A DNA stretch of 36,543 nucleotides from NCBI GenBank assembly GCA_023253435.1, contig JALRGJ010000001.1, forward strand, positions 1 through 36,543, in the 5' to 3' direction. Source of the stretch: Ilumatobacteraceae bacterium (GTDB taxonomy: Bacteria; Actinomycetota; Acidimicrobiia; Acidimicrobiales; Ilumatobacteraceae). The notes under the pieces were generated by a model, which did not search any database, was not told the DNA's origin, and saw only the letters and a program-made list of their open reading frames with translations. The translations under genes were made by a program, and so were the position numbers. Shown here piece after piece: positions 15,049-22,677 of this stretch; positions within the stretch are counted from its first letter, which is position 1, and every line of letters begins with the position of its first letter.

Positions 15049-17445
15049 TTACTGATGGTGATGAGTACGCGTGTACTTCAATCTGCTGACAAGTTCTATT
15101 GCTGCTCCACCACATGCACCAATGATGGCGGACTGGATTAATAGCTCTAGAGGCAAATTGAAATTAAAGAATTCTCTTGCGAATGGAACTTGGAATGCCG
15201 CTACCGCAAGTCCAATCATTGAACTGATTAGGGCAAGTTTCCACGTACGCAATGGTCGAGCAAGAACAACGAGAATTGTGAAGAATGCAATGAGCACGGC
15301 AAGCGTTGCTCCAGATCCAACTCTCCAACAATCAGTGTTTACAACAGTGTCTACAGATTTCACAACACTGCATTTCACGCCATCGGCTGCAGACCATTTA
15401 CCGCGTGCAGCAAAATCTGCAACCACCACGGTGAGACCGGAAATAGCTCCCGCAGGAACTGCAAATCTGACAATGCGTTCAAAGAAGCCGGGGGTGTATC
15501 GCTTTGTGTTTGGCCCGAGGGCAAGAACAAATGCAGGGATACCAATTGTGATGGAAGACAACAGAGTCAGGTGGCGGGGTAACAGTGGGAACGGGGTACT
15601 AATCAGTGCCGCGCTAAGAATGGCCACAAAACTCATGACGTTCTTGGCAAGAAAGAGGTTTGCAACACGCTCAACGTTTCCAATGACTCGTCTTCCTTCA
15701 GCCAGCACAGAAGGGAGATGAGCGAATTTGCCATCAAGCAAAATGAGTTGTGCGACCGCCTTGGTAGCTGGAGCACCGTTATCCATAGCGATTCCGATAT
15801 CCGCTTTTTTCAAAGCAAGGGCATCGTTCACTCCGTCACCGGTCATTGCAACTACTTCGCCATGTTCTTGAAGTGCTTGCACAATTGAACGCTTTTGCTC
15901 GGGAGATACTCGACCAAAGATTGTTCCGCTGAGAACAGTCTCGCGTAGCTCCTCTGGAGTGGATCCAAGAGTTCTTGCATCAATTGGTTCACCAACATCT
16001 ATTCCGACTCGTTTTGCGATAGCCCCAACAGTTTGTGGGTTGTCGCCTGAGATGATCATGACGCGCACATCTTGTTCTGCAAAATAAGAAAGGGTTTCGG
16101 CTGCATCAAGGCGTATGTCTTCACTCAGTACAACGAGAGCAACTGGGAATAACTGGCCTGGTTTATCGTGACCTTGCAAGGGGAGTGGTGAATGACAAAC
16201 CGCCAAGACTCTTCTGCCAGTAGATGCAAGTTCATTAACTCTGTTTAAGTGATTGCTCCCCGACGCAAGCAGCATTTCGGGTGCACCAAGTAGCCATGTT
16301 CCGTGATCTTCAAACTGAGTTGCTTTCCATTTCCTTGATGAGTCAAAAGGTATAGAGGCTGTATGTACCCAGTTTGTGGTGTTTGGGATTGCGGCTCCAA
16401 CAGTAGAGAGAGTTGCATTGGCACTTGGGTCATTGGCAAGTTCACCCAACGCTGCACGGATCTCATTCTCAGGAAGAGATCCCAAGAGTTCAATTCCTTC
16501 AAAGATCATTGCTCCGGTAGTGAGCGTGCCGGTTTTGTCGAGACATACAACACTTACCCGAGCTAAGCCTTCAACAGCAGGAAGTTCTTGTACTAATACC
16601 TGTTGACGAGTGAGTTGAACTGCGGCAGTGAGAAAAGCCAATGTTGTGAGTAAGACAAGACCTTCAGGAACGAGTCCAACTACGCCAGCGGACGCCTTGA
16701 TAACCGCATCACGCCATGAATCGGAATCATTATTTTGAAATTGAGACCACAGTTGTAAAGGCACCGCAATAACAATTGCCCACGTGATGTAGCGCAGCAT
16801 TCTGTCGATTGAAGAGTGAATTTCCGATTTTACTCGGGTAAAAATCTTTGCTTCAGCTGCAATGCGATGCGCATATGCCTCTTGTCCTACTGATTCAGCT
16901 ATGAACTTTCCTGAGCCTGCAGTAACGATGGTTCCTGAGAGCACGGAATCGCCATCTTGTTTCACAACTGCGTCATTCTCGCCAGTGAGATTTGCTTCGT
17001 TTATTTCTAGATCTCTGCTCTCTACAAGTTGACCATCAGCTGGTACCTGATCTCCTGCGCGAAGTGCAACGAGATCATCCTTGACAACTTGTGAAGTGAG
17101 AATCTCAACAAGGTTTCCCTCCCGAATCACAGTGGTGGTTGGGGAGTGCAGCAGTGCAAGCCCATCGAGTTTTCGTTTGGCGGACCACTCCTGAATAATT
17201 CCGATTGCAGCATTGATGATGACGAGAAATCCAAACATTGCATCTGCCAAAGAACCAGCGATGAGGACAACAACAAAAATTGCTCCAAGAATCGCATTAA
17301 ATCTTGTGAAAATATTTGAGCGAAAGATCTCATTTAAGGAACGGGAACTCGAGGTGTCTACAGCGTTTGTGAGTCCCTCGGAAACTCGCTGTTGAACCTC
17401 TTGAGATGTGAGACCGGTCTGGGCGAGCACACTTAAACGGTACAT
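15049..17445 (-). CDS. ctpE: Cation-translocating P-type ATPase, CtpE-like (probable Ca2+)
   Basis: The 798-residue protein is a full P-type ATPase. The phosphorylation site is DKTGTLTTG (Asp303). The actuator loop is LTGEN (154-157), where the usual TGES has Asn. The transmembrane ion motif is VGLVPEGL (PEGL 260-263). The hinge motif is TGDGVNDALALKKADIGIAM. No N-terminal heavy-metal domain is present. The N-terminal GLTSQEVQQRVSEGLTN and the overall length match mycobacterial CtpE, which is associated with calcium uptake; ion identity here is inferred. About ten membrane helices are expected, including an extended C-terminal set with a cysteine-containing outer loop (KCSVVKSVDTVVNTDCW). It is divergent from the trypsin-like protease gene. 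Confidence 0.9.
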   Translation of the reverse strand: MYRLSVLAQTGLTSQEVQQRVSEGLTNAVDTSSSRSLNEIFRSNIFTRFNAILGAIFVVVLIAGSLADAMFGFLVIINAAIGIIQEWSAKRKLDGLALLHSPTTTVIREGNLVEILTSQVVKDDLVALRAGDQVPADGQLVESRDLEINEANLTGENDAVVKQDGDSVLSGTIVTAGSGKFIAESVGQEAYAHRIAAEAKIFTRVKSEIHSSIDRMLRYITWAIVIAVPLQLWSQFQNNDSDSWRDAVIKASAGVVGLVPEGLVLLTTLAFLTAAVQLTRQQVLVQELPAVEGLARVSVVCLDKTGTLTTGAMIFEGIELLGSLPENEIRAALGELANDPSANATLSTVGAAIPNTTNWVHTASIPFDSSRKWKATQFEDHGTWLLGAPEMLLASGSNHLNRVNELASTGRRVLAVCHSPLPLQGHDKPGQLFPVALVVLSEDIRLDAAETLSYFAEQDVRVMIISGDNPQTVGAIAKRVGIDVGEPIDARTLGSTPEELRETVLSGTIFGRVSPEQKRSIVQALQEHGEVVAMTGDGVNDALALKKADIGIAMDNGAPATKAVAQLILLDGKFAHLPSVLAEGRRVIGNVERVANLFLAKNVMSFVAILSAALISTPFPLLPRHLTLLSSITIGIPAFVLALGPNTKRYTPGFFERIVRFAVPAGAISGLTVVVADFAARGKWSAADGVKCSVVKSVDTVVNTDCWRVGSGATLAVLIAFFTILVVLARPLRTWKLALISSMIGLAVAAFQVPFAREFFNFNLPLELLIQSAIIGACGGAAIELVSRLKYTRTHHHQ

Positions 17446-17509
17446 GGTGGAGACATAGGGATGTATGTCAGTTCGTGTGATTCGTTTGTCGCTTTCGGGG
17501 CTTTTTCAG

Positions 17510-17538
17510 TTCACTTAGGAACCGGTCCTTCTTATTGT
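17510..17538 (+). promoter_or_regulatory. Possible promoter of the trypsin-like protease gene
   Basis: TTCACT (17510-17515) and TATTGT (17533-17538) are separated by 17 bases and would start transcription near 17545. A strong AGGAGG follows at 17552-17557, seven bases before the ATG, so this mRNA has a leader. Confidence 0.4.
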
Positions 17539-17564
17539 GATCATCGATAAGAGGAGGTGGCTCA

Positions 17565-18566
17565 ATGCGCCGCACAATCATTTCAATAATGTTGCTCGTT
17601 GCCATGGGAGTTGTTGGATTAGGAACAACTTCTCAGGCGGAATCCACATCAAGGGTCCAGAATCACGAGCAGATAGTCAAGTTTTGGACTAAGGCGCGGG
17701 TGGCTAAAGCCGTGTCGCGTGATTTCGTGCGAAATCCAACGACGGGGAAGTATTTGGAGAAAAACAGAAGATTTGATTCCGGATATGTGACCGGTGCTTC
17801 GTGGGAGTCTGGCGGTGAAGTTCAGGGAACCACAGGAAAAGTGTTGTTCTCCATGGGGAGTAGATATTACGTCTGCACAGCCAATGTTGTGGGTGATGGC
17901 GTAGCGGGTCGATCCATAATTTCAACTGCTGCTCACTGTGTCTTTGATGAGGTGAAGGGTGTATTCGCAGACAACTGGATGTTTGTCCCGGACTACGACA
18001 ATCAACCTGTAGCGCTGACGGGCGACGGATCTTTTTGTGATAGCACGCTCTATGGGTGTTGGACTGCTCAAGCAACAATTGTGTCTAACAATTATGCAAC
18101 TGCTGGTTCATTCAATAATCAAGCTGTGCTATCTGACTATGCATTTGTCGCAGTAGAACAAGGTGGGAAATCTCTTACTCACTTAGATGTGGAAGTAGGA
18201 AGTCAGCCCATTGCGTTTGCAGAAGAAGATTTTGAGATCAACATTTGGTCGTTTGGATATCCGGCAGCCAGAAAGTACAAGGGCGCAGATCTCACATACT
18301 GCAATGGTCTTTTGTACTTTGATGTTCGAATGGATTATCAGACCTATCAATTGGGTTGCAACATGACAGGTGGTGCCAGTGGCGGCCCCTGGTTCAAAGA
18401 TTTCTCAAACGAAGGCATAACTGCAGGAGAAGGAACGCAGTTTTCGGTCAATTCATATGGCTACAGCAACTCAAAGAATATGTATGGACCAATTTTTGGA
18501 ACAGAGACTGAATCTATGTTCAACACAGCGCAAACAATGACTGTAAACACGATCTTTGGAAGTTAG
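17565..18566 (+). CDS. Secreted trypsin-like serine peptidase
   Basis: The 333-residue protein has an N-terminal signal peptide (MRRTI, hydrophobic core, cleavage probably after TTSQA at residue 25). The chymotrypsin-fold catalytic triad is readable: His124 in STAAHCVFD, Asp191 in LSDYAFVAV and Ser272 in TGGASGGPW. Six cysteines pair plausibly as 104-125, 158-165 and 246-265, as expected for an exported enzyme. It resembles the V8/glutamyl-endopeptidase-like group of bacterial trypsins rather than digestive trypsins, and specificity cannot be called. A prodomain of roughly 60 residues precedes the catalytic domain. It is followed on the same strand by a second secreted protease after 125 bases. 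Confidence 0.92.
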   Translation: MRRTIISIMLLVAMGVVGLGTTSQAESTSRVQNHEQIVKFWTKARVAKAVSRDFVRNPTTGKYLEKNRRFDSGYVTGASWESGGEVQGTTGKVLFSMGSRYYVCTANVVGDGVAGRSIISTAAHCVFDEVKGVFADNWMFVPDYDNQPVALTGDGSFCDSTLYGCWTAQATIVSNNYATAGSFNNQAVLSDYAFVAVEQGGKSLTHLDVEVGSQPIAFAEEDFEINIWSFGYPAARKYKGADLTYCNGLLYFDVRMDYQTYQLGCNMTGGASGGPWFKDFSNEGITAGEGTQFSVNSYGYSNSKNMYGPIFGTETESMFNTAQTMTVNTIFGS

Positions 18567-18671
18567 GCCATTCACATTTGTTAGGGACAAACAATTTATT
18601 TATTTGTTAGCAACATACAAGTACTGATGTTGAGGTGAATCAAAAACTCTTGCACAACTAATTAAAAACTT

Positions 18672-18693
18672 ATGTACTTATCATTAAGTACAT
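18672..18693. promoter_or_regulatory. 22-bp inverted repeat covering the -10 box and start codon of the matrixin gene
   Basis: ATGTACTTA and TAAGTACAT are perfect 9-bp arms around TCAT. The element includes a TATCAT -10 box (18679-18684) that lies seven bases before the ATG at 18692, so a bound protein would block promoter and transcription start together. The symmetry suits a dimeric repressor; no regulator gene is adjacent. Confidence 0.55.
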
Positions 18694-19324
18694 GCGTTCG
18701 TGGTTGTTCAAAGTTGTTTTGATTTCTGTTGCAACTTTGGGAAGTGTGTTGACACATGGTTTTCAGGCAAATGCGCAATCGCTTTTTCTTCCTGTAAAAA
18801 CAGACGTTCATGGTGATGTTGGCAGATGGGATCCATGCAGTGCCATTGAGTGGAAAATCGGCGGCATTCGCAACAATAAGTATTTCGATGAACGAGTTCG
18901 TTCATCTGTGAATCAATTGGTTCAAGCAACTGGTTTGCAATTTCGTTTTGCTGGAATTGCTTCTGCAGAGGAAACCATCAATGCGCCACTGAATACGCTT
19001 GTGGTGTCTTTAGTTCCTCAACTCGCTAGTTCCATGGTGGGTGGCACCACACGCTTGACGTACTCCCAGGGAATTAATGAGTCGTTGGTAATTACTGGTG
19101 CAACAGTTCACATCAATGCACGCATTACAAAAGGGCATCTGAGAAAGCACCTCACACCAGTACTGCTGCATGAGCTCGGTCATGCCGTGGGGCTTGCTCA
19201 CGTTGATGATGCCAGCAACATTATGTATCCACGTGCGATTAAGCAGAAGAAGTACACCGTTGCAGATGTTGCCAATTTCTCAGTATTTGGTGCTGTGGCG
19301 GGTTGTCACCCAGTGAAGAATTAG
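18692..19324 (+). CDS. Secreted zinc metalloprotease, matrixin-like
   Basis: The 210-residue protein starts with a signal peptide (cleavage probably after FQANA, residue 28). The zinc site is HELGHAVGLAH (His160, Glu161, His164, His170), the long metzincin motif, followed by the Met-turn NIMYP (Met178). The preceding part has WKIGGIRNNKYFDERVRSSVNQLVQATGLQFRF, the usual start of a matrixin/M10-like catalytic domain. There is no hemopexin or other C-terminal domain and no evident long propeptide. It probably acts outside the cell on proteins or peptides. A leaderless start is indicated by the -10 box within the inverted repeat. The last four bases overlap the end of the convergent CMD gene. 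Confidence 0.9.
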   Translation: MRSWLFKVVLISVATLGSVLTHGFQANAQSLFLPVKTDVHGDVGRWDPCSAIEWKIGGIRNNKYFDERVRSSVNQLVQATGLQFRFAGIASAEETINAPLNTLVVSLVPQLASSMVGGTTRLTYSQGINESLVITGATVHINARITKGHLRKHLTPVLLHELGHAVGLAHVDDASNIMYPRAIKQKKYTVADVANFSVFGAVAGCHPVKN

Positions 19325-19944
19325 CGAATCTTTAGACCCATTCGTGGGCCATCGGGGCCATCAACTTCCACCATGCGCTCGTCAATGTCATCAAATTCAA
19401 GACGTAATGCGCGAGTCATGACTGCGTGCATTTCGTACATGCTGATGATGTACGTGAACTCCAGTATTTCCTCGTCTGACAAAAATTTCTTCAGTTCATT
19501 AAAGACGCCGTCGGCTACGCGACCGCCGTCGTATACAAGCGCATCGGTATATGCCATAACTGCTCGCTCTTGTGGGGTGAAGCATGTGGCTACTTCCCAG
19601 TGAGGAATAGCTTCAATCTTTTCTTCGCTTATTCCAGCGGTTCTGCAGCTCTTGCAGTGCTGAGAAAATACAAACAGGCTTTGTCTTGCCCAACCACAGC
19701 GAGTCATACCCAGTTCTCGAAGTTGAGGATCAAGTTTGCGTTCGGGATTTTGATAGAGCTGAAAACCTTTTACGGAGTGCTCAAATATTTCAGGCACAAG
19801 TGCAAACACTGTCCACCAGTCACCAGGAGTTCCCGTAGCAGTACCCCTTTCTTTTACCGGGTCTCTATCTCCAAACAGCAGGTTGTACATGCTGAGCACA
19901 ACACCTGAAGCTTCTGCCCTTGGAACTTCTTTTAGCCGTCTCAT
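19321..19944 (-). CDS. Carboxymuconolactone decarboxylase family protein (207 aa)
   Basis: This 207-residue protein belongs to the CMD/AhpD superfamily. The redox pair is CKSC in FVFSQHCKSCRTAG, with a preceding His, a variant of the CxxCxxxH arrangement. Downstream, FTPQERAVMAYTDALVYDGGRVADGVFNELKKFLSDEEILEFTYIIS is the standard two-helix CMD repeat. It is distinct from the 118-residue CMD protein near the left end. Many actinobacterial members annotate only to family level. GGGGGA upstream of the ATG at 19944 provides a ribosome site. It ends overlapping the matrixin stop by four bases and is divergent from the extradiol dioxygenase gene. Confidence 0.87.
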   Translation of the reverse strand: MRRLKEVPRAEASGVVLSMYNLLFGDRDPVKERGTATGTPGDWWTVFALVPEIFEHSVKGFQLYQNPERKLDPQLRELGMTRCGWARQSLFVFSQHCKSCRTAGISEEKIEAIPHWEVATCFTPQERAVMAYTDALVYDGGRVADGVFNELKKFLSDEEILEFTYIISMYEMHAVMTRALRLEFDDIDERMVEVDGPDGPRMGLKIR

Positions 19945-20020
19945 TTATCCCCCGAAGTCTCTGCTGTGTTACAGCTTGATATGAAAACTAGTCCCAGAAC
20001 GTTGGGTGTATTCACGCCGA

Positions 20021-20026
20021 TAGCGT
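20021..20026 (+). promoter_or_regulatory. Probable leaderless -10 box of the extradiol dioxygenase gene
   Basis: TAGCGT ends six bases before the ATG at 20033. No Shine-Dalgarno sequence is visible, which supports a leaderless mRNA. Confidence 0.4.
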
Positions 20027-20032
20027 GACGGC

Positions 20033-20809
20033 ATGGAGTCGAAAGTCAGTCCAGCTGCATTTTTTGGTCATGGAAGCCCCATGAACACTCTTGAGCACAA
20101 CGTGTACACAGAAGGTTGGCATACATTTGGAGCCTCTATCGAAAAGCCTCGCGCAATTCTGGTGATTTCTGCTCATTGGTACATCAATGCCACTGCGGTG
20201 ACAGCGATGAGTCAGCCCAAGACAATCCATGATTTTTACGGTTTCCCACAAGAGTTGTTCGATATCCAATATCCAGCTCTAGGTTTACCGGAATTAGCCC
20301 ACGAGGTTGCTGAGGTAGTGAAGCCAACGTGGGTGGGGATGGACACAGATAGTTGGGGTCTCGATCATGGAACGTGGTCGGTATTGCACCATATGTTTCC
20401 TCAAGCAGATGTTCCCGTTGTTCAGCTCTCTATCGATGCAAGTAAAGGTTTTGACTATCACTTATCTTTAGGCGCCGCTCTTGCACCCTTGCGAGAAAGC
20501 GGAGTTCTGATTCTGGGAAGCGGAAATATCGTGCACAATTTGGGGGCACTGCAGTGGGATAAACCCGATGCAGGGACTGAGTGGGCGATGTCATTTGATG
20601 ATGTGGTGCGAGACATTATGACGTCCGATCCTTCTCGGTTGCCATCCATTACTTCTCACCCTGCATATGTCAAAGCAGTTCCAACTCCAGATCATTTCAT
20701 TCCATCGCTATATGTGGCAGGTTTAGCGACTGCTGCGCAAACCGTGGCTCAACCCACCTTGCGTGGTTATGCAATGGGATCGTTGTCGATGACGTCGTAC
20801 ATCATCTAA
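20033..20809 (+). CDS. Class III extradiol dioxygenase, YgiD/DODA-type
   Basis: The 258-residue protein has the LigB/DODA fold. PAAFFGHGSPMNT carries the first metal His, ISAHW the second, and the DHGTWSVLHHMFPQADVPVVQLS block the active-site histidines. LGSGNIVHNLG and ESGVLILG follow, and the C-terminal half contains PTPDHFIPSLY. Escherichia coli YgiD and plant DODA open the ring of DOPA using a divalent metal; bacterial homologues act on catechols such as caffeate or DOPA. The physiological substrate is unknown. It forms an operon with the alpha-hydroxy-acid oxidase eleven bases downstream. The leaderless -10 box fixes the start. Confidence 0.92.
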   Translation: MESKVSPAAFFGHGSPMNTLEHNVYTEGWHTFGASIEKPRAILVISAHWYINATAVTAMSQPKTIHDFYGFPQELFDIQYPALGLPELAHEVAEVVKPTWVGMDTDSWGLDHGTWSVLHHMFPQADVPVVQLSIDASKGFDYHLSLGAALAPLRESGVLILGSGNIVHNLGALQWDKPDAGTEWAMSFDDVVRDIMTSDPSRLPSITSHPAYVKAVPTPDHFIPSLYVAGLATAAQTVAQPTLRGYAMGSLSMTSYII

Positions 20810-20820
20810 TACATTGAGAC

Positions 20821-22038
20821 ATGGTGAATCCATTTGCAACTCTGAAATCTGTGGTTCGATTTGGGCGAATAGAAACAAATCGTGTTGAACGCAGAATGCA
20901 ACGTGCGGCAAATGTTCACGACTTGCGAAGGATTGCAAAACGAAGACTTCCAGGTGGTGTGTTTGATTACATCGATGGTGCCGCTGAAGATGAGAGAACT
21001 TATGTAGCTAACGAGCAGGCATTTGCTCAAGCTGTTTTTTCCCCGCGCGTTCTTGCAGGGGTGGGATCAATTGATACCTCTTCTACTCTTCTAGGGCAAA
21101 AAGTTCCATTCCCTCTAGTTCTTGCACCTACCGGCTTTACGCGTATTGCAGATCCTCAAGGTGAACTAGCTGTTGCTCGTGCTGCTCATTCAGCCCAGCT
21201 TCCTTACACTCTTTCCACTTTAAGTACCCGTTCCATTGAAGAAGTCAGATCAGTTTCTGATGGTCGACTGTGGTTTCAGGTGTATGCATGGCGAGATCGC
21301 GGTCTTGTAAAGGAAATGGTGCAACGGGCGGCTGATGCACGCTATGAGGCGCTGATGTTGACTGTTGATACGGCAGTCTTAGGACGACGAGAACGTGATG
21401 TTCGACGGGGTTTCTCTCTACCACCGAGTATTGGGCCAAAAACTTTTATTGACGGAGCGTTGCATCCTTCTTGGACTTTCTCGTTTCTGAAAAACGAACC
21501 GATCAGATTCGCCAATGTTGTGGGCAACTCAGTGGGAGATGGCGCATCACCGGTCACTTTGTCTGACTATGTGAATACACAGTTTGATCCCAATTTGTCT
21601 TGGGAAGACATTGATTGGTTGCGATCAATTTGGCAAGGTCCGATTCTTGTGAAAGGAATTCAGCGAGTAGAAGATGCGGTGACCGCCTCAAACATGGGGG
21701 TTTCTGGCATCATCTTGAGTAATCATGGTGGTCGTCAACTAGACGGTTCTCCCGCAACTTTTTCTCTCATTAGTCCCGTTGCAGATGCAGTGAACGGAAC
21801 GACAGAAATTTTTGTGGATGGTGGAGTTCGCCGGGGAAGTGACGTGGTGAAGGCAGTTGCAGCGGGTGCAACAGGAGCCATGATTGGTCGAGCATATTTA
21901 TATGGTCTAGGTGCAGGTGGGGAGCAGGGGGTACGTAAAGTGCTCAATTGGTTCCAGGCAGACATTGAGCGAACCATGTATCTCATCGGCGCACGATCTA
22001 TGAGTGAACTAGACCGCACGTTTCTCGCTCAGCAATAG
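20821..22038 (+). CDS. FMN-dependent alpha-hydroxy-acid dehydrogenase/oxidase (LldD-like)
   Basis: The 405-residue TIM-barrel flavoprotein begins with NVHDLRRIAKRRLPGGVFDYIDGAAEDE, the hallmark start of glycolate oxidase/lactate dehydrogenase enzymes. The catalytic motif is SNHGGRQLDG, and the FMN phosphate loop is FVDGGVRRGSDVVKAVAAGA. The substrate-facing segments FQVYAWRDRG and VDTAVLGRRERD match the family. It oxidises a 2-hydroxy acid (lactate, mandelate or glycolate) to the 2-oxo acid. Length suits LldD or mycofactocin-associated relatives; no mycofactocin genes are visible, so this is only a family call. It follows the dioxygenase by eleven bases and could process an aromatic hydroxy acid. 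Confidence 0.93.
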   Translation: MVNPFATLKSVVRFGRIETNRVERRMQRAANVHDLRRIAKRRLPGGVFDYIDGAAEDERTYVANEQAFAQAVFSPRVLAGVGSIDTSSTLLGQKVPFPLVLAPTGFTRIADPQGELAVARAAHSAQLPYTLSTLSTRSIEEVRSVSDGRLWFQVYAWRDRGLVKEMVQRAADARYEALMLTVDTAVLGRRERDVRRGFSLPPSIGPKTFIDGALHPSWTFSFLKNEPIRFANVVGNSVGDGASPVTLSDYVNTQFDPNLSWEDIDWLRSIWQGPILVKGIQRVEDAVTASNMGVSGIILSNHGGRQLDGSPATFSLISPVADAVNGTTEIFVDGGVRRGSDVVKAVAAGATGAMIGRAYLYGLGAGGEQGVRKVLNWFQADIERTMYLIGARSMSELDRTFLAQQ

Positions 22039-22050
22039 TTTTAGGGTTGC

Positions 22051-22623
22051 TTATCCCTTATTAATAAGGTGCAAAATTGCGTTACTGACCGCTTCAGCAG
22101 CTCTGTTACCTAGGTCTTCGTTCATGACATCTAATGACCGCAGTTCAATCAACGACTTTGTGACGGCATAGATTTCATCAGACATCTTTTTCCTATCGTC
22201 ACCCAGCCATGCTTGGTATTGGTTATTGAGCAAGATGTCTCTCGCACGCCGAATTTCGCTTGCTTGACTGAACCGAGCTGAATGGGTTTCCAGGGTTCGG
22301 ATCATGGCTGAGTGTTTACGAACGTATTCAAGTCGCAAATCCACCAAAGCCCTGAGGCGGTGTTCCATGTTGCCCTCAACTGGCTCAGTACTGAAATAGG
22401 GAGCAATTTGGGGGATGAGGTAGTCGGTCACAGCTTCGATGAGTTGGTCTTGTGAATTGAAATAGCGGAACAAAGTTCGCTCAGAGATCCCGGTTCGTTC
22501 AGCAAGTAACGCCATCGTTTGGACTTGCCCACCTTCAGAGAAGATCTGAGCTGCGGTTTCTAATGCTTGTTGGCGCCCGCGATTGCGCCGTTCATGGCGT
22601 CCATCTGTTGCGTTTTCCACCAT
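22051..22623 (-). CDS. TetR-family transcriptional regulator
   Basis: The 190-residue protein has the TetR HTH near residues 15-60: RQQALETAAQIFSEGG, then LLAERTGISERTLFRYFNSQDQLIEA. The rest is an uncharacterised ligand domain. GGAGG lies seven bases before the ATG at 22623. It is divergent, across only 54 bases, from the large exported protein gene. The imperfect dyad TGACAG-N5-CTGCCA (22643-22659) overlaps the -35 region of that gene and is the best candidate operator. The regulator may therefore control the exported protein, and by proximity possibly heliorhodopsin. The gene seen is certain; its targets are inferred. Confidence 0.92.
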   Translation of the reverse strand: MVENATDGRHERRNRGRQQALETAAQIFSEGGQVQTMALLAERTGISERTLFRYFNSQDQLIEAVTDYLIPQIAPYFSTEPVEGNMEHRLRALVDLRLEYVRKHSAMIRTLETHSARFSQASEIRRARDILLNNQYQAWLGDDRKKMSDEIYAVTKSLIELRSLDVMNEDLGNRAAEAVSNAILHLINKG

Positions 22624-22641
22624 TTTGAGGCCTCCAAAGTA

Positions 22642-22671
22642 TTGACAGTCATTCTGCCATTTCTTTAGGCT
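22642..22671 (+). promoter_or_regulatory. Consensus leaderless promoter of the large exported protein gene
   Basis: TTGACA (22642-22647), 18 bases, then TAGGCT (22666-22671), then six bases to the ATG at 22678. This is the clearest promoter in the window. An imperfect dyad (TGACAG-N5-CTGCCA) overlaps the -35 box and may be the operator for the divergent TetR gene. Confidence 0.65.
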
Positions 22672-22677
22672 GTGTGC

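Noticed and set aside
15071..15721. Open frame of 216 codons on the plus strand
   Set aside because: Antisense to the P-type ATPase gene, no recognisable domain, and the ATPase frame has all family motifs.
18580..18615. AT-rich repeats of TTTGTT/AACAAA after the trypsin-like gene
   Set aside because: Short alternate stems only; could be a weak terminator but cannot be supported.
22056..22069. Perfect 14-bp palindrome CCTTATTAATAAGG
   Set aside because: It lies inside the last codons of the TetR gene and has no loop, so it is not a usable hairpin; probably chance in AT-rich sequence, though a convergent-terminator role is not excluded.
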